Below, one piece after another: positions 35,785 to 44,699 of a DNA stretch of 64,000 bases. Location: positions 3,642-67,641 of the forward strand of contig JAEWAX010000066.1 in assembly GCA_023391425.1 (NCBI GenBank). The letters are read 5' to 3'. Position 1 is the stretch's first letter. Each line of letters begins with the position of its first letter. The notes beneath the pieces are model-generated. The model did not search any database and had not been told where the DNA came from. It saw only the letters and a list, made by a program, of their open reading frames with translations. Source of the stretch: Bacillota bacterium (GTDB taxonomy: Bacteria > Bacillota > Clostridia > Acetivibrionales > DSM-1351). Position numbers and translations under genes: made by a program.

Positions 35785-36858
35785 GTGAGGGTGAGTGCAT
35801 CAATATCAAAAGCAACAATTAATCAGGTTGCAGAGGCTGCAGGGGTATCTACAACTACAATTTCAAGGTACTTGAATGAAAAGTATGAATACATGTCAGT
35901 TAAAACTCGCGAAAGAATTCGGAAAGTAATCGAAGAACTAGATTATAGGCCAAGTAATATCGCAAGAAGCTTGAAAGCGGAGAAAAGTGGTGTGGTTGGG
36001 TGCATAATTGCTGATATTACAAATCCATTCACATCATACGTAGTAAAAGGTATCAATGACGTCTGCAGAAAAAATGGATATCAAGTTCTATTTTCTAATA
36101 CTGATAATAGTCCGGAAAGTGAAATTGAATGTATAAAATCATTTATGGATAATCGTTTGGATGGACTGATAATTAACACAACTGGATATGTTGATGATTA
36201 TATAGTGGATCTGAATAAAAAGGGAGTTCATATTGTTATGGCCGATAGGTGTTTAAAAAATCGCCGTTTATTAGATACTATTACAACTGAAAATTACTAC
36301 TCTACTTATGACTGTATGAAATTTTTGAAAAATCAGGGGTATGACAAAATAGTGTTTTTTACCCAACAAATAGGTAACAATAGTACCCGTTATATTAGGA
36401 ATAATGCATATATGGATGCTATGGATAAACTATATAGTGTGGATGGAAAATATGATACTTATGAAATTGATATTAATAAGACAAGTATATGTAGAGGTTA
36501 TTTAAGAAAACTAAAACAAGAAAACCCAGATAAAGAAATTGCTATTTTTGCTGTAAATGGTGTTACTTTATTGAACGTTCTTCATGCTATAAAGGAAGAG
36601 AATATGGAGATAGCAAGGGAATTTGGAATATGCGGGTTTGATGACTGGGAATGGGCATCATTAATTGGACCAGGTATAACTACAATAACCCAGGATTCAT
36701 ATATGACTGGTGTAAAGTCAGCACAGCTACTTATGAAGCGCATTAATAGTGGAAGTAATGGGAAAATCAAATATACTGAGATTTCTCCTGTTCTTATGGC
36801 TAGAGGATCAACCATTCCATATAGAAACAAAAACCAACAAGTTATTATCGGTACATAG
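35785..36858 (+). CDS. kdgR: LacI-family transcriptional regulator, KdgR-like
   Basis: 357 aa from GTG 35785, six bases after AGAAGGGA; an in-frame TTG at 35752 is unlikely. The N-terminal LacI helix-turn-helix is TINQVAEAAGVSTTTISRYL, followed by the hinge (RPSNIARSLKAEKSG) and a periplasmic-binding-protein-like effector domain (VVGCIIADITNPF, IKSFMDNRLDGLIINT). It leads an operon with KDPG aldolase and KDG kinase, so the effector is probably a ketodeoxygluconate compound and the targets are these genes. It has its own promoter and operator-like site. The gene symbol is by context. Confidence 0.85.
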   Translation: MRVSASISKATINQVAEAAGVSTTTISRYLNEKYEYMSVKTRERIRKVIEELDYRPSNIARSLKAEKSGVVGCIIADITNPFTSYVVKGINDVCRKNGYQVLFSNTDNSPESEIECIKSFMDNRLDGLIINTTGYVDDYIVDLNKKGVHIVMADRCLKNRRLLDTITTENYYSTYDCMKFLKNQGYDKIVFFTQQIGNNSTRYIRNNAYMDAMDKLYSVDGKYDTYEIDINKTSICRGYLRKLKQENPDKEIAIFAVNGVTLLNVLHAIKEENMEIAREFGICGFDDWEWASLIGPGITTITQDSYMTGVKSAQLLMKRINSGSNGKIKYTEISPVLMARGSTIPYRNKNQQVIIGT

Positions 36859-36872
36859 AAAGGGGGGTGTAT

Positions 36873-37493
36873 ATGAATAAAAACCAGGTAAAAGAAACAA
36901 TGAAGGGAAAGCTAATAGCTGTTATTAGGCATGAAGATCCAGATACAGCTAAGTTAATTTGCCATACCTTGGTAGATTCGGGGATTCAAACCTTAGAGAT
37001 TACTTTTTCAGTTAATAATGCAGAAAAATTAATAGCTGATTTAAAAAAGGAGTTACCTGAAGCTATGGTTGGGGCAGGAACAGTTCTTAGCAGGGAACAG
37101 GCACAACTAGCAATTGATAATGGAGCGGATTTTATTATTTCACCATGTATAGTAGAAGAAGTTGCAGAGTATTGTAGAGAAAAAGAAGTTTTTTGCTCCT
37201 TAGGAGCTGCAACACCGACAGAAGTATTTCGTGCATATAAGCTCGGCTGTGATGTTGTTAAACTGTTCCCAGGTGACTGCTTATCACCTAATATGATTAA
37301 GGGAATCAAGGCACCAATGCCATTTATTGAGTTAATGCCAACTGGCGGTGTAGATGATACAAATGTAAAAGAGTGGTTTAAAAGCGGCGCTTATGCAGCT
37401 GGTTTTGGAGGATATCTTACCAAAGGTATTGATAAAACCAACCTTGACGTACTAAGGGCACGGTGTGAAAAGCTAATTGCGGCATATCGCTAA
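36873..37493 (+). CDS. kdgA: KDPG/KHG aldolase
   Basis: 206 aa from ATG 36873 behind AAAGGGGGG; GTG 36867 overlaps that site. The enzyme splits 2-keto-3-deoxy-6-phosphogluconate into pyruvate and glyceraldehyde-3-phosphate, the last step of hexuronate breakdown. Typical residues: E42 (TLEITF), VGAGTVL, SPCIVEEV, and the Schiff-base lysine K130 in DVVKLFPGD. The length is normal for the family. It follows the regulator by 14 bp and is separated from the kinase gene by a short degraded reading frame. Confidence 0.95.
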   Translation: MNKNQVKETMKGKLIAVIRHEDPDTAKLICHTLVDSGIQTLEITFSVNNAEKLIADLKKELPEAMVGAGTVLSREQAQLAIDNGADFIISPCIVEEVAEYCREKEVFCSLGAATPTEVFRAYKLGCDVVKLFPGDCLSPNMIKGIKAPMPFIELMPTGGVDDTNVKEWFKSGAYAAGFGGYLTKGIDKTNLDVLRARCEKLIAAYR

Positions 37494-37506
37494 GGGAGAA
37501 TATCCA

Positions 37507-37653
37507 TATGGGGAAAGAATTACTGGTTATAAATACATTAGTATTTCTGAATCAACAAAAATATGGGTACTACAATGTGAGATGCTGAATGTCATTAATC
37601 AACTGGGCGTAAAAAAGGCAGAAATCACAAGAGACACAAGAACTAATTTATGA
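37507..37653 (+). pseudogene. Short broken reading frame between the aldolase and kinase genes
   Basis: A strong AAGGGAG (37492-37498) precedes ATG 37507, which opens only 26 codons. Another frame over the same bases reads RITGYKYISISESTKIWVLQ and continues to a TGA near 37653 (QLGVKKAEITRDTRTNL). This looks like a small gene broken by a frameshift near its start. The family is not recognised. Confidence 0.35.
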
Positions 37654-37691
37654 AATATTAACATTTAAGATTAATATAAAAGAGGTTAAAT

Positions 37692-38648
37692 ATGTCAGAA
37701 GTAATTTTGTTTGGTGAGCCAATGGCTCTTTTTGTTGCGGATACTGTAGGCCCTTTAGAGGATGTTGAACATTTCACAAGATCTTTGGCAGGTGCTGAAG
37801 TAAATGTATGTATTGGGATGTCAAGATTAGAACATAAAGCAACATATATTACAAGGCTTGGTGATGATCCTTTAGGAAGATATGTTGAGAAGTTTTTAAA
37901 GAAAGAGGGTATTGGTACTGAGTTCATAACATTTGATTCAGTTTATCGTACTGGAATACAGCTGAAAAATAAGGTGTTAGAGGGAGATCCGTTTGCTCCA
38001 TACTATAGAAAGGGCTCAGCTGCATCACATATTTCTACAAAAGAAATTGATGCAATTGATTTTGAAGGAATCAAGCATGTTCATATAACAGGTATTCCAC
38101 CTGCATTGTCAGAATCCTGTCGTCAGGCAACATACAGATTGCTTGAAAGAGCAAAAGAGAATAATGTTTATATATCATTTGATCCAAATTTGCGTCCAGC
38201 ACTCTGGGAAAGCAAAGAGGTAATGATACAGACCATAAATGATTTGGCTTCAAAAGCTGATATGGTTTTACCAGGGACTGCAGAAGGACTTATTCTTATG
38301 GGTAGTGACAAGCCAGAAGCGATTGCAGATTTTTATCAAAAATTAGGTGCTAAAACTGTTGTAATTAAACTAGGCGGGAAGGGCGCTTATGTAAAGTCAG
38401 ACAAAGAATCTTACATAGTAGAAGGATTTAAAGTTGAAAAAGTTGTTGATACTGTTGGAGCAGGAGATGGTTTTGCAGTGGGCATTATCAGCGGAAGATT
38501 GGAAGAACTGTCACTATTAGATTGTGTAAGACGTGGAAATGCAATTGGAGCAATCCAGGTTCAGCATATCAGTGATAATGAAGGACTTCCAACTAAAAAA
38601 GAACTTGATGCATTTATCTCTTCGGATGGTAAAATATTAAATAAATAA
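37692..38648 (+). CDS. kdgK: 2-keto-3-deoxygluconate kinase (PfkB family)
   Basis: 318 aa, AGAGG upstream. It phosphorylates 2-keto-3-deoxygluconate with ATP to give KDPG, the aldolase substrate encoded upstream. PfkB features: N-terminal LFGEPMALF and LAGAEVNVCIGMSRL, YITRLGDDPLGRY, FDPNLRPALW, and the C-terminal signature DTVGAGDGFAVG with the catalytic Asp in GAGD. Full length, no lesion. It ends the kdgR-kdgA-kdgK block; a strong hairpin without a T run follows at 38685. Confidence 0.93.
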   Translation: MSEVILFGEPMALFVADTVGPLEDVEHFTRSLAGAEVNVCIGMSRLEHKATYITRLGDDPLGRYVEKFLKKEGIGTEFITFDSVYRTGIQLKNKVLEGDPFAPYYRKGSAASHISTKEIDAIDFEGIKHVHITGIPPALSESCRQATYRLLERAKENNVYISFDPNLRPALWESKEVMIQTINDLASKADMVLPGTAEGLILMGSDKPEAIADFYQKLGAKTVVIKLGGKGAYVKSDKESYIVEGFKVEKVVDTVGAGDGFAVGIISGRLEELSLLDCVRRGNAIGAIQVQHISDNEGLPTKKELDAFISSDGKILNK

Positions 38649-38684
38649 CCTCTAGGAGACTTTGACGAAGATACAGGGTTCAGG

Positions 38685-38712
38685 CCTTATGGCAAAAGGT
38701 TTTGCCATAAGG
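38685..38712. other. Perfect 13-bp stem hairpin after kdgK
   Basis: CCTTATGGCAAAA and TTTTGCCATAAGG are exact complements with a 2-base centre. No T run follows, so it is either an RNA 3'-end stabiliser or a DNA palindrome, not an obvious terminator. Confidence 0.5.
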
Positions 38713-38796
38713 TTGATGCATCAGATGCTTAATGCTCGCATAATAGCCCTATAACGATTAAAATTGATAAGTCAATAACTAATTTAAAAGAAAAAA

Positions 38797-38880
38797 GGTT
38801 ATGGAAATGGTTTGTTTGGACCAAAGGATAACATTACTCGTGAACAGATGGTATCTATACTCTATCGCTATGCAGCTTAG
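38797..38880 (+). pseudogene. C-terminal scrap of an SLH-domain protein
   Basis: The frame GYGNGLFGPKDNITREQM... ending SILYRYAA and TAG is the last ~27 residues of an SLH domain. No start or upstream SLH sequence is present. It is a fragment of a lost surface-protein gene, or a leftover of recombination. Nothing else is seen in 38713-38935. Confidence 0.65.
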
Positions 38881-38935
38881 GTGGGGGCGAAAGAGATGAA
38901 GTTAAAACGAGCTCAACTATTGTTCAATCCCCGAG

Positions 38936-39829
38936 TTATAGTTTAGAAGCTTTAGACTTCACTGAATGTACATACTGTGACGGAGCCATACCAGTAACAT
39001 TTTTAAAATGTCTTGAAAAGTAATGGATAGAGGTGTAGCCCAAAATCTCAGAAATTTGTGTGAAGTTATATTCACCTTCACGCATCATTTTTTTTGCTTC
39101 CTCAATTTTAAGTTTCTTAAAGTGTTCCATCACGCCTGTTCCGATTTTATCCTTGAATAAGACTTTCAGGCTCGTCCTGCTGAGGTTGGAAAATCTGCAT
39201 ACATCGTCAAAGGTAAGGTTCTTTGTAACGTTTTCATTAAGATAATCATTAATTCTTTGAAGCAAATCACTGTCAGACCTCTCTTTGACAGCGGTTGAGA
39301 GCCTGCTGCTACTACTTACACTATTTCCTTTTCGAATCATACTTATCAATAATTGCTCAAGATATATTTTAATTAGCTGTTCACAGCCGAAAAGTGGTTC
39401 GCGCCTTTTTTCTAACTTTTTGAGATAGGTAATATCGAGCTCAGAAGTATAGGCTTCTTTAGCTTCATTTATAATTTGCACAATTAAGTTTTTTTCGAAA
39501 TCATTTATTCCAAGTATTTTATTTTCATAATACTTTATTGCGTGTGATTTACACTCGAAGGACACAACAATGAGGTTAGGAGCGACTTTTCCATTTGCCC
39601 ATACATTATGAAACTCATTAGGCTTATGAAATATAATTTCGCCCTGTTTCAATTTAAAACCGAGGGATTCAGCCATAACCTCAACTTCTCCCTTGTCAAC
39701 ATATAGAAATTCCCAAAAGTCATGCTTTTCACCCTCAAAAACGTAATCTTTTGCATATTCAAAATAATGTATAGATACAATTTTTTTTATAACTATTTCC
39801 TCGTTTAAAAGGGTTGCTTCGTATTCCAT
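38936..39829 (-). CDS. AraC-family regulator with cupin sensor domain
   Basis: 297 aa, with GTGAGG before the ATG at 39829. The N-terminal half is a cupin-type sugar-sensing domain (YVFEGEKHDFWEFLYVDKGE, KQGEIIFHKPNEFHNV). The C-terminal ~100 residues hold two helix-turn-helix units (TFDDVCRFSNLSRTSLKVLF and FTQISEILGYTSIHYFSRHF). It is divergent from the galE sugar operon with a 234-bp gap holding short repeats, so it most likely controls that operon. Transcribed towards kdgK. The effector is unknown. Confidence 0.9.
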   Translation of the reverse strand: MEYEATLLNEEIVIKKIVSIHYFEYAKDYVFEGEKHDFWEFLYVDKGEVEVMAESLGFKLKQGEIIFHKPNEFHNVWANGKVAPNLIVVSFECKSHAIKYYENKILGINDFEKNLIVQIINEAKEAYTSELDITYLKKLEKRREPLFGCEQLIKIYLEQLLISMIRKGNSVSSSSRLSTAVKERSDSDLLQRINDYLNENVTKNLTFDDVCRFSNLSRTSLKVLFKDKIGTGVMEHFKKLKIEEAKKMMREGEYNFTQISEILGYTSIHYFSRHFKNVTGMAPSQYVHSVKSKASKL

Positions 39830-39956
39830 TTTAACCTCACAGCATTATTGTTAACTATATTATAGCTAAAAAGAGACAATCTTAATAGTCCAAAAGTCTA
39901 AATAAATTGACTTTATTGATAAATAAATAATAAGGCACACGGCTTAAAATAAGACT

Positions 39957-40038
39957 AAAGATACATGAAAAGATACAAGTAAAAGATAATAGTAAAAAGA
40001 TAAGGTTAGCAAGATAAGGTTAAAAAGATAAGATTAAA
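39957..40038 (+). repeat. Short tandem repeats, period about 14 bp, upstream of galE
   Basis: AAGATAAGGTTA occurs at 39997-40008 and 40011-40022, and AAGATAAGATTA at 40025-40036, a 14-bp period. Weaker AAGATAC or AAGATAA copies continue upstream to about 39957. Phased A-tracts could bend the DNA. The region lies between the divergent regulator and galE. Confidence 0.6.
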
Positions 40039-40063
40039 GTGAAATAATAGGGGGTAACATAAT

Positions 40064-41077
40064 ATGTCTGTTTTAGTAACTGGTGGAGCTGGATACATTG
40101 GAAGTCATGCTTGTGTAGAACTCTTGAATTCAGGATTTGAGGTTGTCGTTATAGATAATCTTAGTAATAGTAGTGAAGAAGCCTTAAAAAGAGTCGAGGA
40201 AATAACCGGCAAGTCATTCAAGTTTTATAAAAAAGATTTACTTGATAGGGAAGCAGTTGAAGAGATATTCAGTAAAGAAAAAATTGATGCAGTAATGCAT
40301 TTTGCAGGATTAAAAGCTGTAGGAGAGTCTGTGTCGCAACCGATGAGATATTACCATAATAACATTACAAGTACACTGGTTTTATGTGAGGTAATGAATA
40401 AATATGGTGTTAAAAATCTTGTTTTCAGTTCATCTGCAACAGTTTACGGAAATCCGCATACTGTTCCTATTTCGGAAGAATTTCCTCTATCAGCTACTAA
40501 TCCCTATGGACGGACAAAATTAATGATAGAAGAAATACTGAGGGATTTATATGTAGCGGATAATACTTGGAATATAGCTATACTACGGTATTTTAATCCA
40601 ATAGGAGCTCATGCAAGCGGGGAAATTGGGGAGGACCCAAAGGGTATACCCAACAATCTCGTACCATACATTACTCAGGTTGCAATTGGCAAGCGCGATA
40701 AGCTGAGTGTTTATGGGAATGATTATCCTACAGCTGATGGAACAGGTGTCAGAGACTATATACATGTTGTTGATTTGGTATTGGGACATTTGAAGGCTTT
40801 AGAAAAACTGAGAAGCAATCCTGGAGTTGTAACCTACAATTTGGGTACCGGAAGAGGCTACACCGTTTTAGAAGTTGTGGAGGCTTTTTCAAAAATTTCA
40901 GGAAGAGAGATATCATATAAAATTGTAGAAAGACGACCCGGAGATATAGCTGCATGTTATGCTGACCCATCAAGGGCAAAGGCTGAACTGGGTTGGTATG
41001 CAGAAAAAGGGTTAGAAGAGATGTGCAAGGATTCGTGGAACTGGCAGAGTAGGAATCCGAATGGATATGAAGAATAA
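40064..41077 (+). CDS. galE: UDP-glucose 4-epimerase
   Basis: 337 aa, AGGGGG upstream. GalE interconverts UDP-glucose and UDP-galactose (or the N-acetyl forms) using bound NAD. Rossmann motif TGGAGYIGSH (residues 6-15); catalytic pair in VFSSSATVYG (Ser/Thr) and YGRTK (Tyr-x3-Lys); typical IAILRYFNPIGAH and GDYPTADGTGVRDYIHV-like segment. Normal length. It begins an operon with a nucleotidyltransferase and a NahK-like kinase, which suggests handling of hexose-1-phosphates released inside the cell by a phosphorylase that is not in this window. Confidence 0.96.
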   Translation: MSVLVTGGAGYIGSHACVELLNSGFEVVVIDNLSNSSEEALKRVEEITGKSFKFYKKDLLDREAVEEIFSKEKIDAVMHFAGLKAVGESVSQPMRYYHNNITSTLVLCEVMNKYGVKNLVFSSSATVYGNPHTVPISEEFPLSATNPYGRTKLMIEEILRDLYVADNTWNIAILRYFNPIGAHASGEIGEDPKGIPNNLVPYITQVAIGKRDKLSVYGNDYPTADGTGVRDYIHVVDLVLGHLKALEKLRSNPGVVTYNLGTGRGYTVLEVVEAFSKISGREISYKIVERRPGDIAACYADPSRAKAELGWYAEKGLEEMCKDSWNWQSRNPNGYEE

Positions 41078-41146
41078 TTTTATTCCACATTTAGTGTATT
41101 TTTAATACAATTTTAAAAGCAAATTGGTATAAGGAGGAATTACGCT

Positions 41147-42079
41147 ATGGTTAAACCAACACTCGTTATAATGGCGGCAGGAATGGGAAGTAGATATGGT
41201 GGGTTAAAACAGATAGACCCAGTTGGACCAAATGGAGAAATAATAATGGATTATTCCATTTATGATGCACTTAAAGCCGGTTTTGGAAAAATAGTGTTTG
41301 TCATAAAGGAAGATTTTCAGGAGGTTTTCAAGGAAAGAATAGGAGATAGAATTGAAAAGCTGGTAGATACATCATATGTATTTCAAAAAATTGACGATAT
41401 TCCGTACGGGGTTCAAGTGCCTGAAGGCAGGGTAAAACCTTGGGGAACGGGGCATGCAGTATTAAGCTGCCGAAATGCTGTAGATACACCCTTTGCTGTT
41501 ATTAATGCAGATGACTTTTATGGTGCATCAACGTTTAGACTACTTAACGATTATTTGACTTCTGGAGCTGATACTCAAGGAATGTATAGATACAGTATGG
41601 CTGGCTTTATTCTTGAAAACACTCTATCTGATCATGGACATGTAGCACGTGGCGTTTGTAATGTAGATTCAGAGGGGTATCTTCAGGAAATACACGAAAG
41701 GACGAATATTCAGAAATTCGGTGAAAAAGCTAAATATTCTGATGATGGTCAAAATTGGGTTGAAATTCCTAAGAACAGTATTGTTTCTATGAATACCTGG
41801 GGATTCACTCCAAGTATTTTCGAAGAACTTGAAGCGAGGTTCAATGCCTTCTTCAATGATAATAGCAGCAATCTGCTAAAAGCAGAGTACTTTTTACCTG
41901 AGGTAGTAGACAGTCTTATTTCGGAAAAAAAGGCACGCGTAAAGGTACTGCCATCAAAAGATAGATGGTATGGGGTTACGTATCAAGAAGATAAGCCATT
42001 AGTAAAGAATGCCATATCTAATTTTATAGAACAGGGAGTATACCCGGAAAAATTATGGGAGGGAATCTATGAACGCTAA
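41147..42079 (+). CDS. Sugar-phosphate nucleotidyltransferase
   Basis: 310 aa, AAGGAGG upstream. The N-terminal NTP-transferase fold has the signature MAAGMGSRYGGLKQIDPVGP, with the nucleotide-binding G-rich loop and Lys, and metal-binding AVINADDFYG. It transfers a nucleoside monophosphate from NTP to a sugar-1-phosphate. With galE before and a NahK-like kinase after (11-bp overlap), the likely substrates are glucose-1-P, galactose-1-P or N-acetylhexosamine-1-P with UTP. It does the job that GalT does in other lacto-N-biose or galactose operons. Exact specificity cannot be read from sequence. Confidence 0.85.
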   Translation: MVKPTLVIMAAGMGSRYGGLKQIDPVGPNGEIIMDYSIYDALKAGFGKIVFVIKEDFQEVFKERIGDRIEKLVDTSYVFQKIDDIPYGVQVPEGRVKPWGTGHAVLSCRNAVDTPFAVINADDFYGASTFRLLNDYLTSGADTQGMYRYSMAGFILENTLSDHGHVARGVCNVDSEGYLQEIHERTNIQKFGEKAKYSDDGQNWVEIPKNSIVSMNTWGFTPSIFEELEARFNAFFNDNSSNLLKAEYFLPEVVDSLISEKKARVKVLPSKDRWYGVTYQEDKPLVKNAISNFIEQGVYPEKLWEGIYER

Positions 42080-43181
42080 TTATAAGTACGATTTTGACAG
42101 TATTGTAAAGAACTTTGCTTTCGGAGGCAACTTTATTAAAGCCCAGTCATACGGCTTTGGACATATCAATGACACCTATGAAGCATATTTTGTAATGTCA
42201 AATGGCCAAATGAAACGCTTTATCCTGCAAAGAATTAACAGTGGTGTATTCAAGAGTCCTGAAAAACTAATGGAAAATGTTCAATCAGTTACTACTTTTT
42301 TACGTAAAAAAATAATAGAGAACGGTGGAAATCCAGATAGAGAAACCCTGAATCTTATTCCTGCTGTTGATGGAAAAAGCTTCTACAAATATGACGAAGA
42401 GAATTATTGGAGAGCATATGTATTTATAGAGGATGCTAAGACTTACCAAATTGTAGCGAGACCTGAACATTTCTACAACGCAGGAAAAGCCTTTGGAAAT
42501 TTTCAGAAGCTATTGAGTGATTTTCCTGCTGATACTTTATATGAAACTATTGAAAATTTTCATAATACAAAGGTACGCTTTAATACACTTGTTAATGCGA
42601 TAGAAAAAGATATTATGAATCGTGCTAAGGACGTTAAGCCAGAAATTGACTTTGCGTTAAAGAGATATGACGATGCGGTTCTGCTTATTAATATGCTGGA
42701 AAAAGGAGAATTACCTCTTCGTGTAACTCATAATGATACAAAGTTCAATAATGTTATGATAGATGATAAAACAGGTGAGGGAATCTGTGTAATAGATTTG
42801 GATACCGTTATGCCTGGTCTATCCCTGTATGACTTTGGAGATGCTATACGTTTTGGAACTAATCCGGCAGAAGAGGATGAAAAGGATTTATCCAAGGTTT
42901 GGATGGATATCGCTCTCTTTGAACAATTTACAAAAGGCTTCCTCGGTGCTGCAGGAAATAGTCTGACAGAAGCAGAGCTATTGCATTTGCCACACTGCGC
43001 AAAAATTATGACATATGAATGCGGTATTAGATTTTTGACTGATTTTCTTTCGGGTGATACCTATTTTAAAATTCATAGAGAAGGCCACAATCTTGACCGT
43101 TGCAGAACCCAGTTCAAGCTTGTTGCGGATATGGAGCAGAGATTTGAACAGATGCAAAAAATAGTAAATGAGTGCGTTTAA
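42069..43181 (+). CDS. Aminoglycoside-phosphotransferase-fold sugar kinase, NahK-like
   Basis: 370 aa, overlapping the previous gene by 11 bases. APH/choline-kinase fold: HNDTKFNNVM (catalytic loop, HxD-x4-N) and VIDLDTVMPGLSLYDFGDAIR (metal-binding D). The length and the segments GHINDTYEAYF and RFILQRINSGVFKSPEKLM match N-acetylhexosamine 1-kinases (NahK), which phosphorylate GlcNAc or GalNAc at the anomeric position. It probably supplies the sugar-1-phosphate for the preceding nucleotidyltransferase. Cytosolic. Specificity is inferred from family resemblance and context. Confidence 0.82.
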   Translation: MNANYKYDFDSIVKNFAFGGNFIKAQSYGFGHINDTYEAYFVMSNGQMKRFILQRINSGVFKSPEKLMENVQSVTTFLRKKIIENGGNPDRETLNLIPAVDGKSFYKYDEENYWRAYVFIEDAKTYQIVARPEHFYNAGKAFGNFQKLLSDFPADTLYETIENFHNTKVRFNTLVNAIEKDIMNRAKDVKPEIDFALKRYDDAVLLINMLEKGELPLRVTHNDTKFNNVMIDDKTGEGICVIDLDTVMPGLSLYDFGDAIRFGTNPAEEDEKDLSKVWMDIALFEQFTKGFLGAAGNSLTEAELLHLPHCAKIMTYECGIRFLTDFLSGDTYFKIHREGHNLDRCRTQFKLVADMEQRFEQMQKIVNECV

Positions 43182-43278
43182 TATGACGTACATGTGTGGT
43201 GAACTGAATATCACTTGTTCTGTTATGACAGAGTTGAAAACAATAACGAAATAATATATTAAAAGAGGAGGTTTATTT

Positions 43279-44673
43279 ATGCTTAAGCTAGGGGTAAAAC
43301 CTAAGGCAATTCCGATACTTGATAAGGATTTTATGCCAATTTCACTTATAAATAGAGCTTTTCTTGATAAAGTGAGAAAGTCTCAAAACAGTGTAGCTAT
43401 AAAGATAGCTGTAGAGAGGGAAGAGGGCTTGATTTCCACATACAGCACTGAGGTCTTTCCTGAAAACAGCGGAATGGATGAAGAAAATCTTTTATATATT
43501 GAGCGTATTGTAAAAACGCTTTTATGGGCACGTGGAGGGTGGAAGATTACAATTGGAGGATCTAAAAACATAGGAGAATATATAGCTAAAGCATATTCTC
43601 AGGGTGGAACAAGAGAATTCGATGCAAATTTCATGGGACGTGTATATGAAAAGAAGTTTATAATAGAAATTACAGATTTGAAAGATGTTCCGGAGAAAAA
43701 CGAATCTGCGAAGGCCATAGGTCGTCATTTAAAAGGCTGTAGAATAGGTCTAGACCTGGGAGGAAGCCGCAAAAAGGTTTGTGCAGTAATAGATGGAAAG
43801 GTTGTGTTTACTGATGATGTTTTATGGCAGCCAAAGACACAAGTGAATCCTGATTATCATTATGAAGAAATACTAAATATCATAAAAACTGCTGCAGCCC
43901 ATATGCCTCGAGTTGACGGGCTGGGAATAAGTTCTGCCGGAGTGCTTGTAAATAATAGGCTTATGGTTTCATCTCTTTTTATTAACGTACCGGATGAAGT
44001 ATTTAATGCTAAAGTAAAGGGAATTTTCAAGGATATTGATGAAGCATTAGGTGGTATTCCTTTTGAAGTAGCTAATGATGGCGATGTTACTGCTCTAGCA
44101 GGAGCTATAGGATTAAATGTCTCAAATGTTCTAGGAGTATCAATGGGCACAAGTCAGGCAGGCGGCTATGTTGATGGAAAAGGTAATGTAACAGGCTGGC
44201 TTAATGAGCTTGCGTTTGTTCCAATAGATTATAATTCTCAGGCGATGGTTGATGAGTGGTCAGGAGATTATGGCTGCGGGGTTAAATACTTATCACAGGA
44301 TGCGGTTATCAAGCTGGCTCCAGCTGCAGGAATAACCCTTGAACCAGAACTTTCACCATCACAAAAGCTTCAGATAGTTCAGGGACTGCTTCAAAAAGGT
44401 GATAGAAGTGCCAGACAGATATTTGAAACAATAGGTTGTTATCTTGGATATGCTATTGCACACTACTCAGACTTCTATGATATTAATTATGCTTATGTGC
44501 TCGGAGGCGTAACAGCGGATGAGTGCGGCAAAATTATACTGGACAATGCCTCAAAAGTACTTGCCCTGGAGTTCCCTGATTTGGCGGATAAAATTAAGTT
44601 TACTATTCCTGATGAATCTATCAGAAAGCTGGGACAATCCATCGCAGCAGCCAGTTTGCCTGAAATAAGTTAG
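43279..44673 (+). CDS. ROK-family sugar kinase-like protein with N-terminal extension
   Basis: 464 aa, GAGGAGG upstream. The ROK/ASKHA part begins near residue 155 with the ATP-binding loop RIGLDLGGSRKKV, followed by GLGISSAGVLVNN, a DGDVTALAGAIG motif (catalytic D and following segment) and LGVSMGTSQAGGYV. The first ~150 residues, with WARGGWKITIGGS, are an extra domain not usual for ROK kinases. The classical ROK zinc motif CxCGxxGC is absent. Located in the galE sugar operon 97 bp after the NahK-like gene. It may phosphorylate a sugar released from the same glycan; a regulatory role is also possible. Confidence 0.75.
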   Translation: MLKLGVKPKAIPILDKDFMPISLINRAFLDKVRKSQNSVAIKIAVEREEGLISTYSTEVFPENSGMDEENLLYIERIVKTLLWARGGWKITIGGSKNIGEYIAKAYSQGGTREFDANFMGRVYEKKFIIEITDLKDVPEKNESAKAIGRHLKGCRIGLDLGGSRKKVCAVIDGKVVFTDDVLWQPKTQVNPDYHYEEILNIIKTAAAHMPRVDGLGISSAGVLVNNRLMVSSLFINVPDEVFNAKVKGIFKDIDEALGGIPFEVANDGDVTALAGAIGLNVSNVLGVSMGTSQAGGYVDGKGNVTGWLNELAFVPIDYNSQAMVDEWSGDYGCGVKYLSQDAVIKLAPAAGITLEPELSPSQKLQIVQGLLQKGDRSARQIFETIGCYLGYAIAHYSDFYDINYAYVLGGVTADECGKIILDNASKVLALEFPDLADKIKFTIPDESIRKLGQSIAAASLPEIS

Positions 44674-44699
44674 TAGAAAGTGGGGAGATTTAGGTAGAT

